From Onchidella celtica (lineage: Eukaryota; Mollusca; Gastropoda; Systellommatophora; Onchidiidae), in the NCBI GenBank assembly GCA_963931925.1, contig OZ007581.1, positions 22,068,947 through 22,132,946 of the forward strand: a stretch of DNA of 64,000 bases. The letters are read 5' to 3'. Position numbers and translations under genes: made by a program. The notes under the pieces were generated by a model. The model was given only the letters and a program-made list of their open reading frames with translations, ran no database searches and had not been told where the DNA came from. Positions 9,616 to 21,196 of this stretch are shown piece after piece (the first letter of the stretch is position 1; each line of letters begins with the position of its first letter).

Positions 9616-12113
9616 TGTTGGATGAACTACGAGTGGCTAATGTGGTTACTGCGTGGGTTCAATAGTAACTCCCTTAAGGATACACAGGATTAACAAACAC
9701 AGGGTTCTGCTGGCAATCTTATTTATTCAAAAAGCCTAACAACGGTATCACTACCAAACAAAAAAGCCCAACCAGCCATAAGCTGGAACAAGAGAAAAAG
9801 ACGAAAATATGATTAGGATATAATGACAACACTAATCAGGCAATCAATGGTGGACATACATAGTAATAGTATTAAGTATTAAATCAAACAACCACAATAT
9901 AATATAGAATTTAAGCAATAACCAACTGGATATGTATGCATGGAATAAAATAGCGCTAAGGTTAATGAATAACAACTACAAGTGGCTATATCATATACAC
10001 AAGGAGTTTCCTAGTACGCTGGCAACATAAACTAATTAATGTACTAATCAAAGTATGAAGGACATAACAAATGAAGGGGCAAGAGCACAATAGTTTCGCT
10101 CCACTGAGCCGGTGTACAACACATCCAGAGTGGCCATTCCATTTAATAACGCAGTGGCCAACATGGCCCACTGACCGTCCATAACACAGACGCTGCATCC
10201 CAATGCAGGCCATCCTCATAGGCCCACTCCCATTATTAGTACTAACCCGCCCCAGGGCTATTGTATTGGTTACTTCCCTTCCCAATCGATACTGAAGGGT
10301 CATGCCCTTTGACCTTAGCCGCGGAGCTATGCCGCCAGGCTACCATGTGTATGACACACCACTAGATACATAAAGTAATGTGTACATTCCTTAAAATGAA
10401 ACTGTCCTTCACACACTTACGAAACTCATATAGAAGCATAATACATCTGGATAACTATAATGCATGCACATGATATATATATGTCGGCGAGACTCATTGC
10501 AACATGTGTAGACTCACTGAAACATTGTTCATCCACCGCCGCACATAGAACAATCCTGGGGCTCACCCATGTGAGGCCCAACTAATATTATACATCTCCA
10601 ATACATGTAATTAATTACACATCTTAAACACTAAACACGCAATCACAATCACACTGCTCTCTATAGCATAGTGGTACTGGCAAGGTACACAAATACCCGT
10701 AATACAATCAAGCGTATAGTGCCGCTCGCTGTAACATAAGCCATCCACATCAACATGTCAGGAAATCCTCACTGCCCACCACAACAAGGCAATGCTACAC
10801 ATACACTATATATAGGCACACAAGCAAATCTTGATAGCTTGGTTAGCGAGCCATCATTATCATCTAGCACCGCAAACGTTAACTTTGACAATAAAGTCAC
10901 AACATCAAGACACTGCGCTGCATCGCGCATCCTACACGTCCAATGACAATGGCAATTACCGTTGAGCCGGACTCATAATGGTCTCTGTAGATCAGCATTC
11001 TCTACGTGGCATCCAAGAAAAGGGGGGGGGGGTGCGCAAATTAAAGTCACTTCTAATATAATAGTCTCCAACTTACCCAAAGTTTCTCCGGGTCCTGTGC
11101 TACCGCTACATGCCTTATGGGGCGGGGTGGCGATGGCAAGCGTCGGCAGGCCTCTGAGCTGCTACGGGCCCGGGTTGCTGGGCTGGGTTCACTGTGCTGT
11201 CGGCTCTTGTCTCTGCGTCTATGATGGAGTGTGTTGACCACTCGAACCGCATCTTATTTATGAGCCCGCGCGGACGTCCGAGAGAGCTATTACGTAGCCC
11301 GTGTTGCACAAGTGAAAGGCTCGGACATGGAGTCCAGCCCGACAACGTAACCGGTTAGGGTCCTAACACAATCGAATTTACAGTACGGTTAAAAGGGTGC
11401 ACACAAAAGTCAATTAGGTATCCCAGTAAACTGCAGAAATTACTCTAACGACCCCTCCAGCAATAATTGAATAAATTTGACCCAGGTTGGATTTATCGGG
11501 GATAACATGCGTCTAACTCATAGTTGGCTTTAAATCCGAGACCCTCTTATTAATTATTTCAATAGGATATGTGCATCAAAGTACAACAAAATTGGTACCA
11601 TTATAAATTGGAAACTTGCTGCTAAAATTCTAACTGACTACTTTTACCAGAAACCCGGTAATAGTTTTAATATAAATTTTCAAAGTGTCAGGACTAACAA
11701 CATTCGACAATTTTGTGCGGGATACTTTCGTCCATTAATACGACGTATCTCCATTGATAACAAACGTTATCATGAGTACCTATTTTGTACCGATAGGGTA
11801 TTGTCTACTCTCAAAAATGAATTCGGGTTCCCGTCTTTCTGTCGGTGGATAACAACGAGTGAGCGAGTTGTAAGAAACTCAAAGCCATGATATAAGAGTT
11901 GGAAGCCCGGTACATTTCCGACTGACCAATCAAAATGCGCGCTTTTCACCGTGATGTGAATAACGGGTCCCGCGCTAGTATTACAAGGGAAATAATCCAA
12001 TTAATGGTACTCGGCCAAGTGTCCATAAACTACTATGAGTGGCCGTCCCTCACTCACGCACCAGAGTTACCATGAAAGCACATTAAAAATAAAAAGTCGT
12101 TCATCCTCTCACA
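9616..12113 (-). repeat. 5' LTR of the long-LTR Gypsy element
   Basis: Direct repeat of 1659-4156, same length and almost the same sequence. For the minus-strand transcript this is the upstream LTR and should hold the promoter. A G-run near 11028 occurs at the same relative place in both LTRs. Confidence 0.95.
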
Positions 12114-12555
12114 ACTAAATTGTGCCAGTGAAAGAAGCTGTGGCACTCCAGCTAAATACATACAAAACCTGGGAGACCATACGATGTCAATTTCGGTCAT
12201 TCAGGCTTTGACTTGCATCACTGGTTGTCCTGTGCCATTCTAAGACCCAAGTCATCATCTATCCACACAGCTCTCTACATCTTACATACCTAGACTGAAT
12301 CTCTAGGTCTAGGTCAATCGATATTTATAGGCTTCTAATAGACACTGGAAGTAAACAAAGACCTATACGTCTGCTTCACTGACTACACAAAAGCATTTGG
12401 CAGAGTAAGACATGATGAAATCATTAACATCCTACAAAAACTAAACATCGATGGAAAAGACCTAAGGATAATTAAGAACATATACTGGGAGCAGACAGCA
12501 GCAGTAAGAGCCGAAGAAGAGACAATTAAGCAGTTTCCAAAAGATAAAACGTGGG

Positions 12556-12858
12556 GTGCGACAAGGCTGCGTACTATCTCCGGACCTTTTCTCTCTGTAC
12601 AGTGAAATGATCATGAGACATCTAGACGAAATGGAAGGATTGAAGATTGGAGGTCACAACATCAACAACTTACGATATGCTGACGACACAGTATTGATAA
12701 CAGACTCCAAAGAAAAACTACAAGAACTTCTCAACAAAGTTGTGGACGAGAGTGAAAACAAAGGACTCAAACTAAACAGCAAGAAAACAGAAACAATGAT
12801 AATATCAAGAAAAAGATCATACCAAAATGTGAGATCAAGGTTAAAGAAAACTAGATAA
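12556..12858 (+). pseudogene. LINE reverse transcriptase fragment (palm with YADD)
   Basis: This 100-codon stretch holds RQGCVLSPDLFSLY (fingers/palm) and LRYADDTVLITD, the catalytic box of LINE RTs, followed by the KGLKLNSKKTE thumb-side motif. It joins by a frameshift to RT sequence upstream (12351-12540) and by a second frame change to the C-terminal part downstream. Confidence 0.85.
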
Positions 12859-12889
12859 AACAAGTTAACGCATTCATATAGGCCTACTT

Positions 12890-13454
12890 AGGAGCACGGA
12901 TAACAGCAGACGGAAAGAACCATCAAGAGATAAAAAGCAGAATCGCACAAGCAAAAACCACATTCCAACAACTGAAGTCCATCTTGACAAACATAAAGCT
13001 GACAATCACCGTGAGGAAAAGAATCTTACAAGCATATGTCGAACCAGTGCTACTTTACGGCTGTGAAGAATGGACAATTGACGATCGTATGAAGAGATCA
13101 TTAGAGGCAGTGGAGATGTGGTTCCTAAGAAGAATGTTAAGAATACCATGGACGGCGAGGAAAACAAATGAAGAAATCATGAGAGAAGCACAACACACTA
13201 GACAATTCATGACAAAGATACGCAAAAGGCAAGCAAAATTCATTGGACACATCATGAGAAAAAATCAACTCGAGAATTTGGTGACAACAGGAAGGCTTGA
13301 TGGAAGAAGAGGCAGGGGAAGACCGAGAGAAAAAATGCTGGACAGCCTGACAGAGTGGATGAACATCAAAAAACCATCGGAAATGCTGAAAGAGACAAGC
13401 TACAGAGAGGGTTGGAGGTCCATGATCGCCCACGCCAGTCGGCAAGGCACCTGA
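12890..13454 (+). pseudogene. LINE ORF2 C-terminal fragment
   Basis: The open frame gives YLGARITADGKNHQE, then a region rich in arginine and lysine ending with a RGRGRPREK motif and WRSMIAHASRQGT before the stop. These blocks are typical of the domain after the RT in this LINE group. It is the same element as the RT fragment just upstream. Confidence 0.8.
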
Positions 13455-13648
13455 GACTACTGAGAGAGAGAGAATAGACGAGTACTAACCAGTGAAACGT
13501 AAACTCTGACCCTTTCAATCGTCTGTTGCTGCATTTATAGACAAGGCAATTGTGAAATTGTGAACAATCTTGATGTAGTTCAAATCGCGAAAACGAAGGT
13601 GAAATTGGAAGAATGGTGTCATGGTCGCAGCCAAATAGATTAATACTA

Positions 13649-13765
13649 ATAGACGCTTGCCCCAAACAATATGCCGAAAGTGATGCTGCACTGTGCACAC
13701 ATCTATGAGCAAACTTCTAATCCCAGAGTGTGCTATAAGTGTGTACTATAATCTATCTCTTTGGT
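13649..13765 (+). repeat. Short dispersed repeat, copy 1 (second at 14471-14563)
   Basis: Both copies start with ATAGACGCTTGCCCCAAACA or the same with CAT for CTT. They share GCACAC, an AGAG or CAGAG block, a CTATAAG block and a CTCTTTG end. They are in direct orientation about 820 bases apart with the 13886-14203 element between them. Confidence 0.55.
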
Positions 13766-13885
13766 TGCATCCCAAATAATGGCGCAAATGTTGTGTAAAA
13801 CAGTTTGTCTGAAATGGTTCGCTTATGTTGTTTATCAGCCTCGGCTGGCTAAGTGGCTGGTTACGCGACTTATTAAACCAGTGTT

Positions 13886-14203
13886 CAAATCGGGCAAAAT
13901 TAAAAAGTTGTATGTTGCGAAATCCTGCGTGAGAAATAAAAGCCAAACGATACAAAGCAAACTAAAAAGAAGACAGAAAATGTTCGAATTTTCGGCTTTC
14001 GCCTTTATCAAGAAAAAAAAAATGGAACAGAGAAAACAATTGAACAATAAAAGGTTTCAACAGGAAATGTATAGAATCGAAGCGAAACAGAATAATTATG
14101 TTACTTAGCTGCGAGTTCTTGCTTGGTTACAGCACAAAAGCACGCCCGTCTGCCAAATGCATGGAAACTCGCAACATACAACTTTTTCTTTTTGCCCGAT
14201 TTT
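13886..14203. mobile_element. Small inverted-repeat element (MITE- or SINE-like), copy B
   Basis: The ends form a 34-base inverted repeat with about three mismatches: 13886-13919 (containing ATCGGGCAAAA and AGTTGTATGTTGCG) and 14170-14203 (the reverse). A 14-base direct repeat, TTATTAAACCAGTG, lies just outside at 13870-13883 and 14265-14278. Just to the left, TGGCTAAGTGG (about 13847) and GTTCAAATCGG (about 13884) look like polymerase III A and B boxes of a tRNA-derived SINE. The inside is homologous to 1083-1365 in reverse. The class is unsure: MITE by the inverted ends, SINE by the box motifs and long direct repeat. Confidence 0.5.
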
Positions 14204-14278
14204 AACATTGCTTATAGTCCTGCTGCGACACCAGTTTTTCTATTGTTTTTATAATACATAATTATTATTAAACCAGTG

Positions 14279-15677
14279 GTCGTGCATTTATCCAAACTTT
14301 ATATCCAGTTTGCCTTTACGTGGACATGAAAAAAGTCGTATACTTGTTAGTATTCTCGAATAAGCTTACATACTTGATTTTAAAAACATAGATCTCGGCC
14401 TACTTTTATCGTATTAATCTCCCTCCCCCTCCACCCCCCCCCCTCCTCCTCCCCCACTCCCTACGTCTCAATAGACGCATGCCCCAAACAATCTGGCTGA
14501 AATGCGCACACTTTTGAGAGCAGAGTTCTGACTCTAGTGCGCACTATAAGCTCTTTGCTCTAGACAAAGAAAAAAAAAACGCCTGAAGCTCAACAGATCA
14601 CATTGGAAATTCTTGTGTAATTAAGTAGGACAATTTATTTCAATGCCTTGTTCCACATTTCGAAAGAAAGGATACATTTTTTTTTTTTATGATAGGACGT
14701 CACTGAATAGGGTGAAGATCAGTAGTTCTCATTCCTTTTCAGGCAATCGCCCCATTTAGGTTTCAAATTTTCTTTCATCCGTTCATGTTTCGTTCCCGTA
14801 AAGAACCCCTGGTGACGACAGCTGTGTAAATGGCAATAATTGTGCATAAGGGAGATAACTGATGGGTGCCCTCGCATCGTGAGTGGAAAACAAAATGTGT
14901 CATGTAAACGACCCTTGACTCGCGGGTAGAAACGAGGGAGAACAAATCTCCAGTACATACCAACAGTACAGCCAGTCAAGTCACACTAACTAGCCCTACA
15001 AATTTCAAGTTAGTCTTTTCTGCACCGCCATGTTTTTTCATGTCGCTGACAACTTACCGGCCTCTGTCACTCGATATCATGCAGTTTATTTATGACATAA
15101 CAACCTAAGAATCGAATACACGGCCGTGGGCTGGTTGATCCGCTCATGGTACGCTGAAACATTACAATCATGAAAAGATTTGATGAATGGTGGTCGGGAC
15201 ATTAGACTGCTCACTGTTGAGTTCAATGGGCCCAAAGTGTGAAAAATATTGGTAAACCAAATAAATCCACGATAAGTCGAGAATCCTGTGATGAAACGTG
15301 TGCTTGAAAGTTTCGTGAACTTTGAAACCTTTGTTTATAATAATTTCGAAGTTCGTTTCATTTCAAAGTTCGGAGGAAGTGTCGGACTTCATGTAAAAGT
15401 GCTATTGTTGTGGGGTCGATACTGGAATGGAAGCGCAAAGGAGGTTTTTGAGTCAATGGTGAAAAATAAGAGAGAGGGGGGGGGGAGGGGAGAAAGCAAG
15501 AGAGAGAGTGAGCAACGCTTGGAGAGAGTGCTTTTTCTTTTTTTAACTGATGAGATTGAGAAAGGAAAGAAAAGCAAGGTTTTGTTGGTGGTGAAGGTGT
15601 TTTCAATCCATACAGAGAAAATGTGTCTTAAACAGAAAGAAAAATCACACAGACGTGCATAAGGCTCTCAGAGAAAG
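14279..15677. other. Non-coding stretch with simple repeats
   Basis: Holds the second copy of the short dispersed repeat (14471-14563), a polypyrimidine tract (14421-14463) and a GA-rich run (15469-15510). Frames crossing the GA run are low complexity. No gene seen. Confidence 0.5.
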
Positions 15678-15685
15678 CCATAGTC

Positions 15686-16006
15686 CAGGGGTGCTCAACC
15701 AGTCGATCGCGATCTACCGGTCGATCTTCAAGTGTTTGGCAGTCGATGGCGGGATGAATGTAGGACACACCCGCAGGTATATATAGGTAAAAATGTGTTA
15801 TTAAAATAAATTATGTTTTTGGGTCACTGCCTTTTGTATCTAAGATTCTAAGTTGTATGTTAAAGTGAATAATGCCGATAGGCACACCAGCATAGGTTTG
15901 GTTTCTTTTATTTTTTGTTTCAGGGCTTCGCCAGACTGGTAAATCACCAAAGGCAGGGAAATGTAATTTAAGTAGATCCTATGTCAATAAAGGTTGAGCA
16001 CCCCTG
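15686..16006. mobile_element. hAT-type MITE with perfect ends and 8-bp TSD
   Basis: The 321-bp element begins CAGGGGTGCTCAACC (15686-15700) and ends with its exact reverse complement (15992-16006). It is flanked by the 8-bp duplication CCATAGTC at 15678-15685 and 16007-16014. CAG-start ends and an 8-bp target duplication are the hallmark of hAT transposons. There is no coding capacity, so it must have been moved by a hAT transposase elsewhere. A second palindromic stretch (GTCGATCGCGATC, 15702-15714) follows the left end and may be a transposase site. Confidence 0.92.
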
Positions 16007-16014
16007 CCATAGTC

Positions 16015-17264
16015 CTTGATGCACGCGGGACCTAGCATCTTCGGATAGGAGGAGACGGCCACTGCTTTACGCTTTTGCACATTACTATCTTCGGATAGGA
16101 GACTCTGGCCCAACTTCAACTGTCCACACATCTTGCAATCAAGCCTTGAAGGGATGAACCAATATTATGATTGACTTTCTGGGTGACACTCAAATATGAT
16201 GAACTATAAAAAGGCGAAATCTGCCCAATCAGATCCCCTATCAAACACATGTTCGTCCCTGAGAGAACAATCAATGCCACCCTGTGGGAGCGCCACTGAA
16301 GATATACAGTGTGGATACAGAGACGACCACTCAAGTCTTTAAAGACTTCCCCTTCTTCTTTTCACTACAAATAAGATTGCGGCGTTATTATTACTACTGT
16401 ACTAGTTGGGAATAGGCCTACACAGATGTGATTTTTAAAGTTGAATTTCGGCCACAATTTAATGTGAAATTGAGGCGCAGAACGAAATTTCCTGTCATGC
16501 TTTTTAATTTTACACGAAGGAAATGTGTCTTTTTTCGGGCTCAAAATATCGGAACACTTTCTTCTGTTCAGTTGTGGCTCAGAATCAACGAAAGTATTAG
16601 AATGTATAGTGAACTTAAGACCTTTTAAAATATGCCCGTGTATACATTAATGTCTTCTATTGTTCTAAACGTAACAGGATATTTTGCAGAATTTAAGGCT
16701 CAGCGCTTAAAAAATAAAAACTTTCATGATTGGAGGGCTTTACTTCCTTTACAATATGAATGAATGAATGAATGAATTCCCTGTATCTTATCTTTATCAG
16801 TATTTCTCATATTCTTTCTCTCTCTCTCACACACACACACAACACACACATAAATACACATTTTCTTCCGGGTTGAGGAAAAAAATATCTTTTGAGAGTG
16901 ACAAAGATGGCAATATAAAAAAAGTATAAATGTTGAGGACAATGATCCCCTCCCACCCCCATCCACCCACCCCAGCCCTGAAACATCACTGAAAAAAAAA
17001 CAACTGCCAGAACTCTCAGATGCAGCCTGACACCCGGCTATGCTAACAATGTGAAGCGGCACGGCATCGCATTTCATCTGAAGGAGTTTTATTTGAGTTA
17101 TGTCACGTACATGTGTAAACATGTCTTAACCTGGAAGTAGACAATGGTAGGCAAAATTTAGACACCGCATTACTCTCATTTCTGTTAAATTAGGAGTCTT
17201 GATTGAAGAGTGTAGAATCTGAAACTCTGCCCTCTTTTGCTCAGTGATTTTTTTGTTTGTTTAA
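16015..17264. other. Non-coding stretch, microsatellites
   Basis: Holds a direct repeat ATCTTCGGATAGGAG (about 16038 and 16087), a (GAAT)n run near 16757, and a CT/CA microsatellite at 16817-16856. No exon or domain seen. Confidence 0.5.
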
Positions 17265-17271
17265 TGTTTTA

Positions 17272-17604
17272 CAGGGCTGTCAGAGTTCCGCGGATACGCG
17301 AAAATCCGGGATTGAGAAAGGTCCGGTCATCCGCGTTGAAATGTCAGTTTCTTTGCTATCCATCTCCAGCCAAGTACATTGTATCGTGAACGTTCTGCTC
17401 TGTAACCAAGGGATTTTAAAATAACCCGTTCATCTACAAAACTGCAAGAATTTTTCAAGTCAAACGGGGAAGTTGTTTGGTTTTACATGCTCATGTCATG
17501 AGATAAAGTCATAGGCATTGGACAGAAGTCGATCGCGCTTGCGTGAACAGCATTCTGCTAGGCCGAAGTTCAGGGGTTGGCATCATTATCCACTGACAGC
17601 CCTG
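17272..17604. mobile_element. hAT-like MITE, 333 bp
   Basis: The inverted ends CAGGGCTGTCAG (17272-17283) and CTGACAGCCCTG (17593-17604) match perfectly over 12 bases. They are flanked by TGTTTTA at 17265-17271 and 17605-17611; a further A beside each copy suggests an original 8-bp duplication. No coding capacity. The interior start (GCGGATACGCG) is GC-rich against AT-rich surroundings. Confidence 0.8.
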
Positions 17605-17611
17605 TGTTTTA

Positions 17612-18690
17612 AGTCAGGTCACCGTTTATGATACAAATTATAAGTGATATGTCTGAATTTAGGTTTGACGCATAGAGAACCGATTACACGCACGCATTAT
17701 GTATACTGTGGTCAGATTTTTTTTGTTTTGTTCAGAATTTCATTCTCCAGTAGGCCTGCACACTGGGACAGGCAAATGTTTGTTTAGATTTAGTATGTGG
17801 AAAGCCAGTTTTGATTTTGTATTAAAAATTGTAGCAGATTGGCAGCTTCATATGGCGTCCAATTTTGAGTTAAGGGTTGTATTTGTAACATACTATGTAA
17901 TCTGTACATATTTTTTTTCTATTAACTGAGTTTGGTTGTTTTCTATGAACATTTGCCAAATTTTATATTTCTTTTTCTTTTGCTTGGTATGCATTCAGAT
18001 GAAGTTAGCTGTTGAAGATTTTATTGCCATTGAAATACATGTAACTTTCAGCAGTTTCTTTGTATCAGAATGAATTTTACTTTACTTAAACTTAAACAGC
18101 TTTCAATGCAGCTATTAGCCATGATTTCTCATAAAAATATTCATTCACTTCCTTGACACGAAACGTCAGTGCTGTAAGCCTCTACCTGTTTCTATGTCTG
18201 TGCAGCAAGCCAAGCCAAACCGAAACAATTTTGATCTGTTGCACGATGCTTCAAAGAATTTCAAGTGTGAATGAAAACTAACGCAAGACAGTTTCGATTC
18301 AGTGCGCCGTCAGTCTAGGTTGCTCCGTACCCACTTGGCAAGCAGACCCAGTCAGTTTAAATGATGAACTTTGATTTTCGTCTGCAGATGAGTCATCAAT
18401 AAGGGAAGTTTCATAACTCAACTGACAAGATAAGACCCAGAAAGTGATATGGGTAGGTGGAAAAGAATCCTGTCCTAAAATATAGATTTTTATAGGACAG
18501 AACCGCTGGATTGTTATATATAAGAAGTGAAGAAAAACCTGATTTTGACTGATTAAATTTATTACTTGGAATTTTAGCAACTTACAAAATAATAACGGTA
18601 TGCTAGTAACAGCGTATTGATGACGAAAAAATAGTGAATGAAACTGATACTTATAATGGAAGTTCATGCATAAACATTACATACAAGCAC
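17612..18690. other. Non-coding stretch
   Basis: AT-rich, with short frames only, none resembling a known protein, and no paired inverted ends found. Confidence 0.45.
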
Positions 18691-19400
18691 ATAAGATAAG
18701 ATAGATAAGATAAGAAGAATCACTTTATTGTCCCATAAGGGAAATTCTTTTTCACTGAGTGTTTAACAGCACATACGTGGTACACATATCTTACGTATCA
18801 TATAAACAAACTCAATTAAGTCAATAACAGACATACATGGAGTGACATGGAAAGAACCTTAATGAAATGTGGCACACATCTATCTGGTTAAAATGACTTG
18901 CTGAGGCAAATTGCTGAAGGCAAAAACGATCTTCTGTATTTTTCCCTGTTTGTTTTCATGTGTATTATTCTGTTGCTCTTGGAAGATCCAGAAATTTGAT
19001 TAAACAGGTGGTGGTGGCTGTCATTTAAGATGGACATGAGTTTCTACACACAAGCATTTGAGTATAGATGATTAAAACTGAAAAATGTCGTCTCTGTCAT
19101 GTTGCATACTTTCTTGATGATTGTGTTGTTAAGTTTATGCTTGTCACTTTCTTTTGCATTGACTCTGCTGTAATGCAATAAGTTATTATACTTTCGATGG
19201 CAGCTTTGTAGAACAGGGAAAGCAGTGTTCTATCAACATTAAAATGTCTTAATTTTCGTAAAAAACATAATATTCTGCTGGAAAGTAAACAAAAGGTAGA
19301 TATTATCACCAGCATCGGCAGGCAATGAAGGACATAATCCAAAATAAGCTTTGTGCTAATTAAACAGATGACTAGAGACTCCGTATTTCAAAATTTTGGG
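18691..19400 (-). mobile_element. LINE remnant (Rex1/CR1-like), minus strand
   Basis: The element's 3' end is at 18691-18715, an (ATAAG)-type pentamer array read in reverse, followed by ACTTTATTGTCCCATAAGGG, a layout shared with the LINE at 50151. Further in, the minus strand encodes FLRKLRHFNVDRTLL and LFYKAAIESIITY, matching the FLRKLRFLKVSKSILK block of that second copy. Only the end of ORF2 is left, with broken frames. The 5' limit near 19400 is approximate. Confidence 0.7.
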
Positions 19401-20084
19401 ACAAATGATTTTTAACTTCACTGTAATCTCAAGAAGAAAAAATAGAGACATGAAGTTTATAAGGGAACATGAATACAACTTCATTAATGCCCACTGCACA
19501 GCTTGTCTGTGGGCCATATAAAATATATAATCTAAGCAATGAAGGGAATTGTTGCATCAAAATGTATTAGTAAATAAGTATTCTTACTTAGGGATATTGA
19601 CAAATTTGTCAGTTACTTTGAATGTCTCAGAGAATAATTGTGTGATTTTTCTTTCTTGCGAATTTGTTAAGACTAGAATTATTTTGGTCTCCTTGAGCTG
19701 TCACTGGGGGGTGGGGGTTGTTCCAAGAAAAAATAAATTACTGTTTTTTACGTGAATATTTAGAGGCTGGAAAGCTTTTACTTTTGAGGCCAGGAAGGAC
19801 AATGACATTTAGGGTGTTTTTGTGTGCATGTCAGGTCAAAATCTTGGTTTGCAACTGTGGAGAGAACTTCACTGCATACTGAAGACATAAAGACTTTCAA
19901 AGGTGATATATCTGCATACACAGGGCCTTCTGAGACATGCAAACAATTAAGGCACATAAACGCAATGCAAGCACACATTCACACTGACCAACACATACAC
20001 CACACAGCAAATGTACAAAAATGTATAAGATCTATTATATAAATAAATCTATGTACGGGCCTAATTTAAAAACATTCGACAAGC
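19401..20084 (-). other. Probable 3' untranslated/downstream region of the TSR gene
   Basis: Lies directly after the stop codon of the host gene's last exon on the minus strand. No clear AATAAA on the minus strand was found close by; an AGTAAA variant occurs near 19776. No other gene seen. Confidence 0.4.
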
Positions 20085-20286
20085 TTAAACATTTAAACAA
20101 TGAGTTGAACTATGTTTGCATTTCTTGCTCTGGTCATCCCAGTACCTCAACCATGGGCAGCGCTTTTTCCTTAAAATGCCATGCTTCGTGCACACCACAT
20201 AGTGTCTGCACCCACTGCAAGATGCATACTTTCCAGGTTTGACATTATGGCAGCTGTTTACACATCTCAGAACACTTGGTGGTTGC
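20085..20286 (-). CDS. Host TSR/chitin-binding gene: last exon, third cysteine domain and stop
   Basis: The minus-strand splice acceptor TACATTTCAG is followed by one base that completes a codon (phase 2), then 66 codons and TAA at 20085-20087. The protein has a peritrophin-like pattern: CVNSC, then GKYASCSGCRHYVVC, then CPWLRYWDDQSKKC, then HC and the C-terminus LNV. The WD-x-KKC block and the aromatic YxxC are typical of chitin-binding type-2 (CBM14) domains; the extra CxGC is unlike the canonical family. The phase matches the upstream linker exon, whose two end bases make a Trp codon across the join. No membrane segment follows, so the protein should be secreted. Confidence 0.85.
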
Positions 20287-21196
20287 CTGAAATGTATACA
20301 TGACATGTGTATTTATTTTCCATTCAATTGAAAGTGTTTAATAACAACCTATCATTCCTCCCGCCGTTCATTCCAACCCCAGCACTACTGTATTACATTT
20401 CTGTCTGTTCATTGCTACATATATACAAGTGAAATCAGTTGTGACTAAACTCAACTATAGAGTGAGTCTTTTTTCTTTTTTTAAATTTCACTGTAGATCT
20501 TGCCAGGTCATAAGAGTGCCCTGTTTGCAGCAGCCTGGAGACTAAAGCAGAATTAGTTCATGGACAACCTGACAGTGTCAGCTGCAGCGAACTCAAGAGA
20601 TCTGTCGATTTTAGATTTTACATCTTTGGAACAATTGTATGTAGTAGTGCAGATCGCAGACTGCAGTTGTTTCCCCTAGTACATTCACAAATTTCTCCTG
20701 TTTAACAATACAAGTGCTTCGTCAAGATTTTCTTTAAGATCTTCTTGATCAGACTGTGTTGTCCCTGCTGTTTAGGAGACGTAGTGCCAATTGGTTAAGC
20801 TGGAGATTACAGTTTTATTCATGAAATATATAATCTTCAGTACCAAATTTGACAGTTATGGGAAATTTCATCGGAACAATACTTCATTCTCACTTCAAAT
20901 GTCCATGGTCTGTACAAACATATATCTTTAATTGTTTGCAGACAGAATTTCGAAATTTCCATGACAGCATCCTTTATCTTTCATATCTATAGTGAAGATT
21001 CCTGGGCCTTCTCTTCAGTTATAATATACCAACTAGGACATTATTTTGTGGATGGTGAAATCAGCTGTACATAGGTGAGACATAACATCATAACACTTCA
21101 ACACAGGAGATGGAGGAAAACACTTAAGGAAAAATGCACTGACTAACAAAATTCACATTGTCCTGTGGTTTCTTGCCTCTAAGGTTCATTTCTTAC
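20287..21196 (-). other. Intron between linker exon and last exon
   Basis: The donor at the linker exon is GTAAGA (21191-21196) and the acceptor is at 20287-20288. AT-rich, with no recognisable repeat. Confidence 0.6.

Larger units (their letters stand above)
1659..12113 (-). mobile_element. Ty3/Gypsy LTR retrotransposon with 2.5-kb LTRs, looks whole and very young
   Basis: The element is 10,455 bp, coding on the minus strand. It is bounded by two direct repeats of equal length (2,498 bp) that begin TG and end CA, and it is flanked on both sides by ACTA (1655-1658 and 12114-12117), a 4-bp target-site duplication. Its parts in minus-strand order are: 5' LTR 9616-12113, primer-binding site 9594-9610, gag 8623-9552, pol 4766-8701, polypurine tract about 4157-4167, 3' LTR 1659-4156. 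Comparing the LTRs by eye I noticed only about one base difference, so the insertion is recent. The reading frames look intact. It is inserted just upstream of a LINE fragment. The family is Ty3/Gypsy from RT, RNase H and integrase; I could not assign the clade. Confidence 0.93.
12351..13490 (+). mobile_element. LINE (non-LTR retrotransposon) 3' part, broken
   Basis: Plus-strand pieces encode the reverse transcriptase and C-terminus of an endonuclease-reverse transcriptase LINE of the group often mislabelled craniofacial-development-protein-2-like. From 12351 the frame gives DLYVCFTDYTKAF and YWEQ-type RT motifs. A frameshift near 12537-12544 leads to GVRQGCVLSPDLF and the catalytic LRYADDTVL. 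A stop at 12856-12858 follows, and from about 12890 another frame runs YLGARITADGK, CEEWTIDD, RRMLRIPWTARKTNEE and ends at 13454. The 5' half, with the endonuclease, is missing. GA-rich bases just after 13460 may be the tail. It is an old, inactive copy. Confidence 0.85.
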
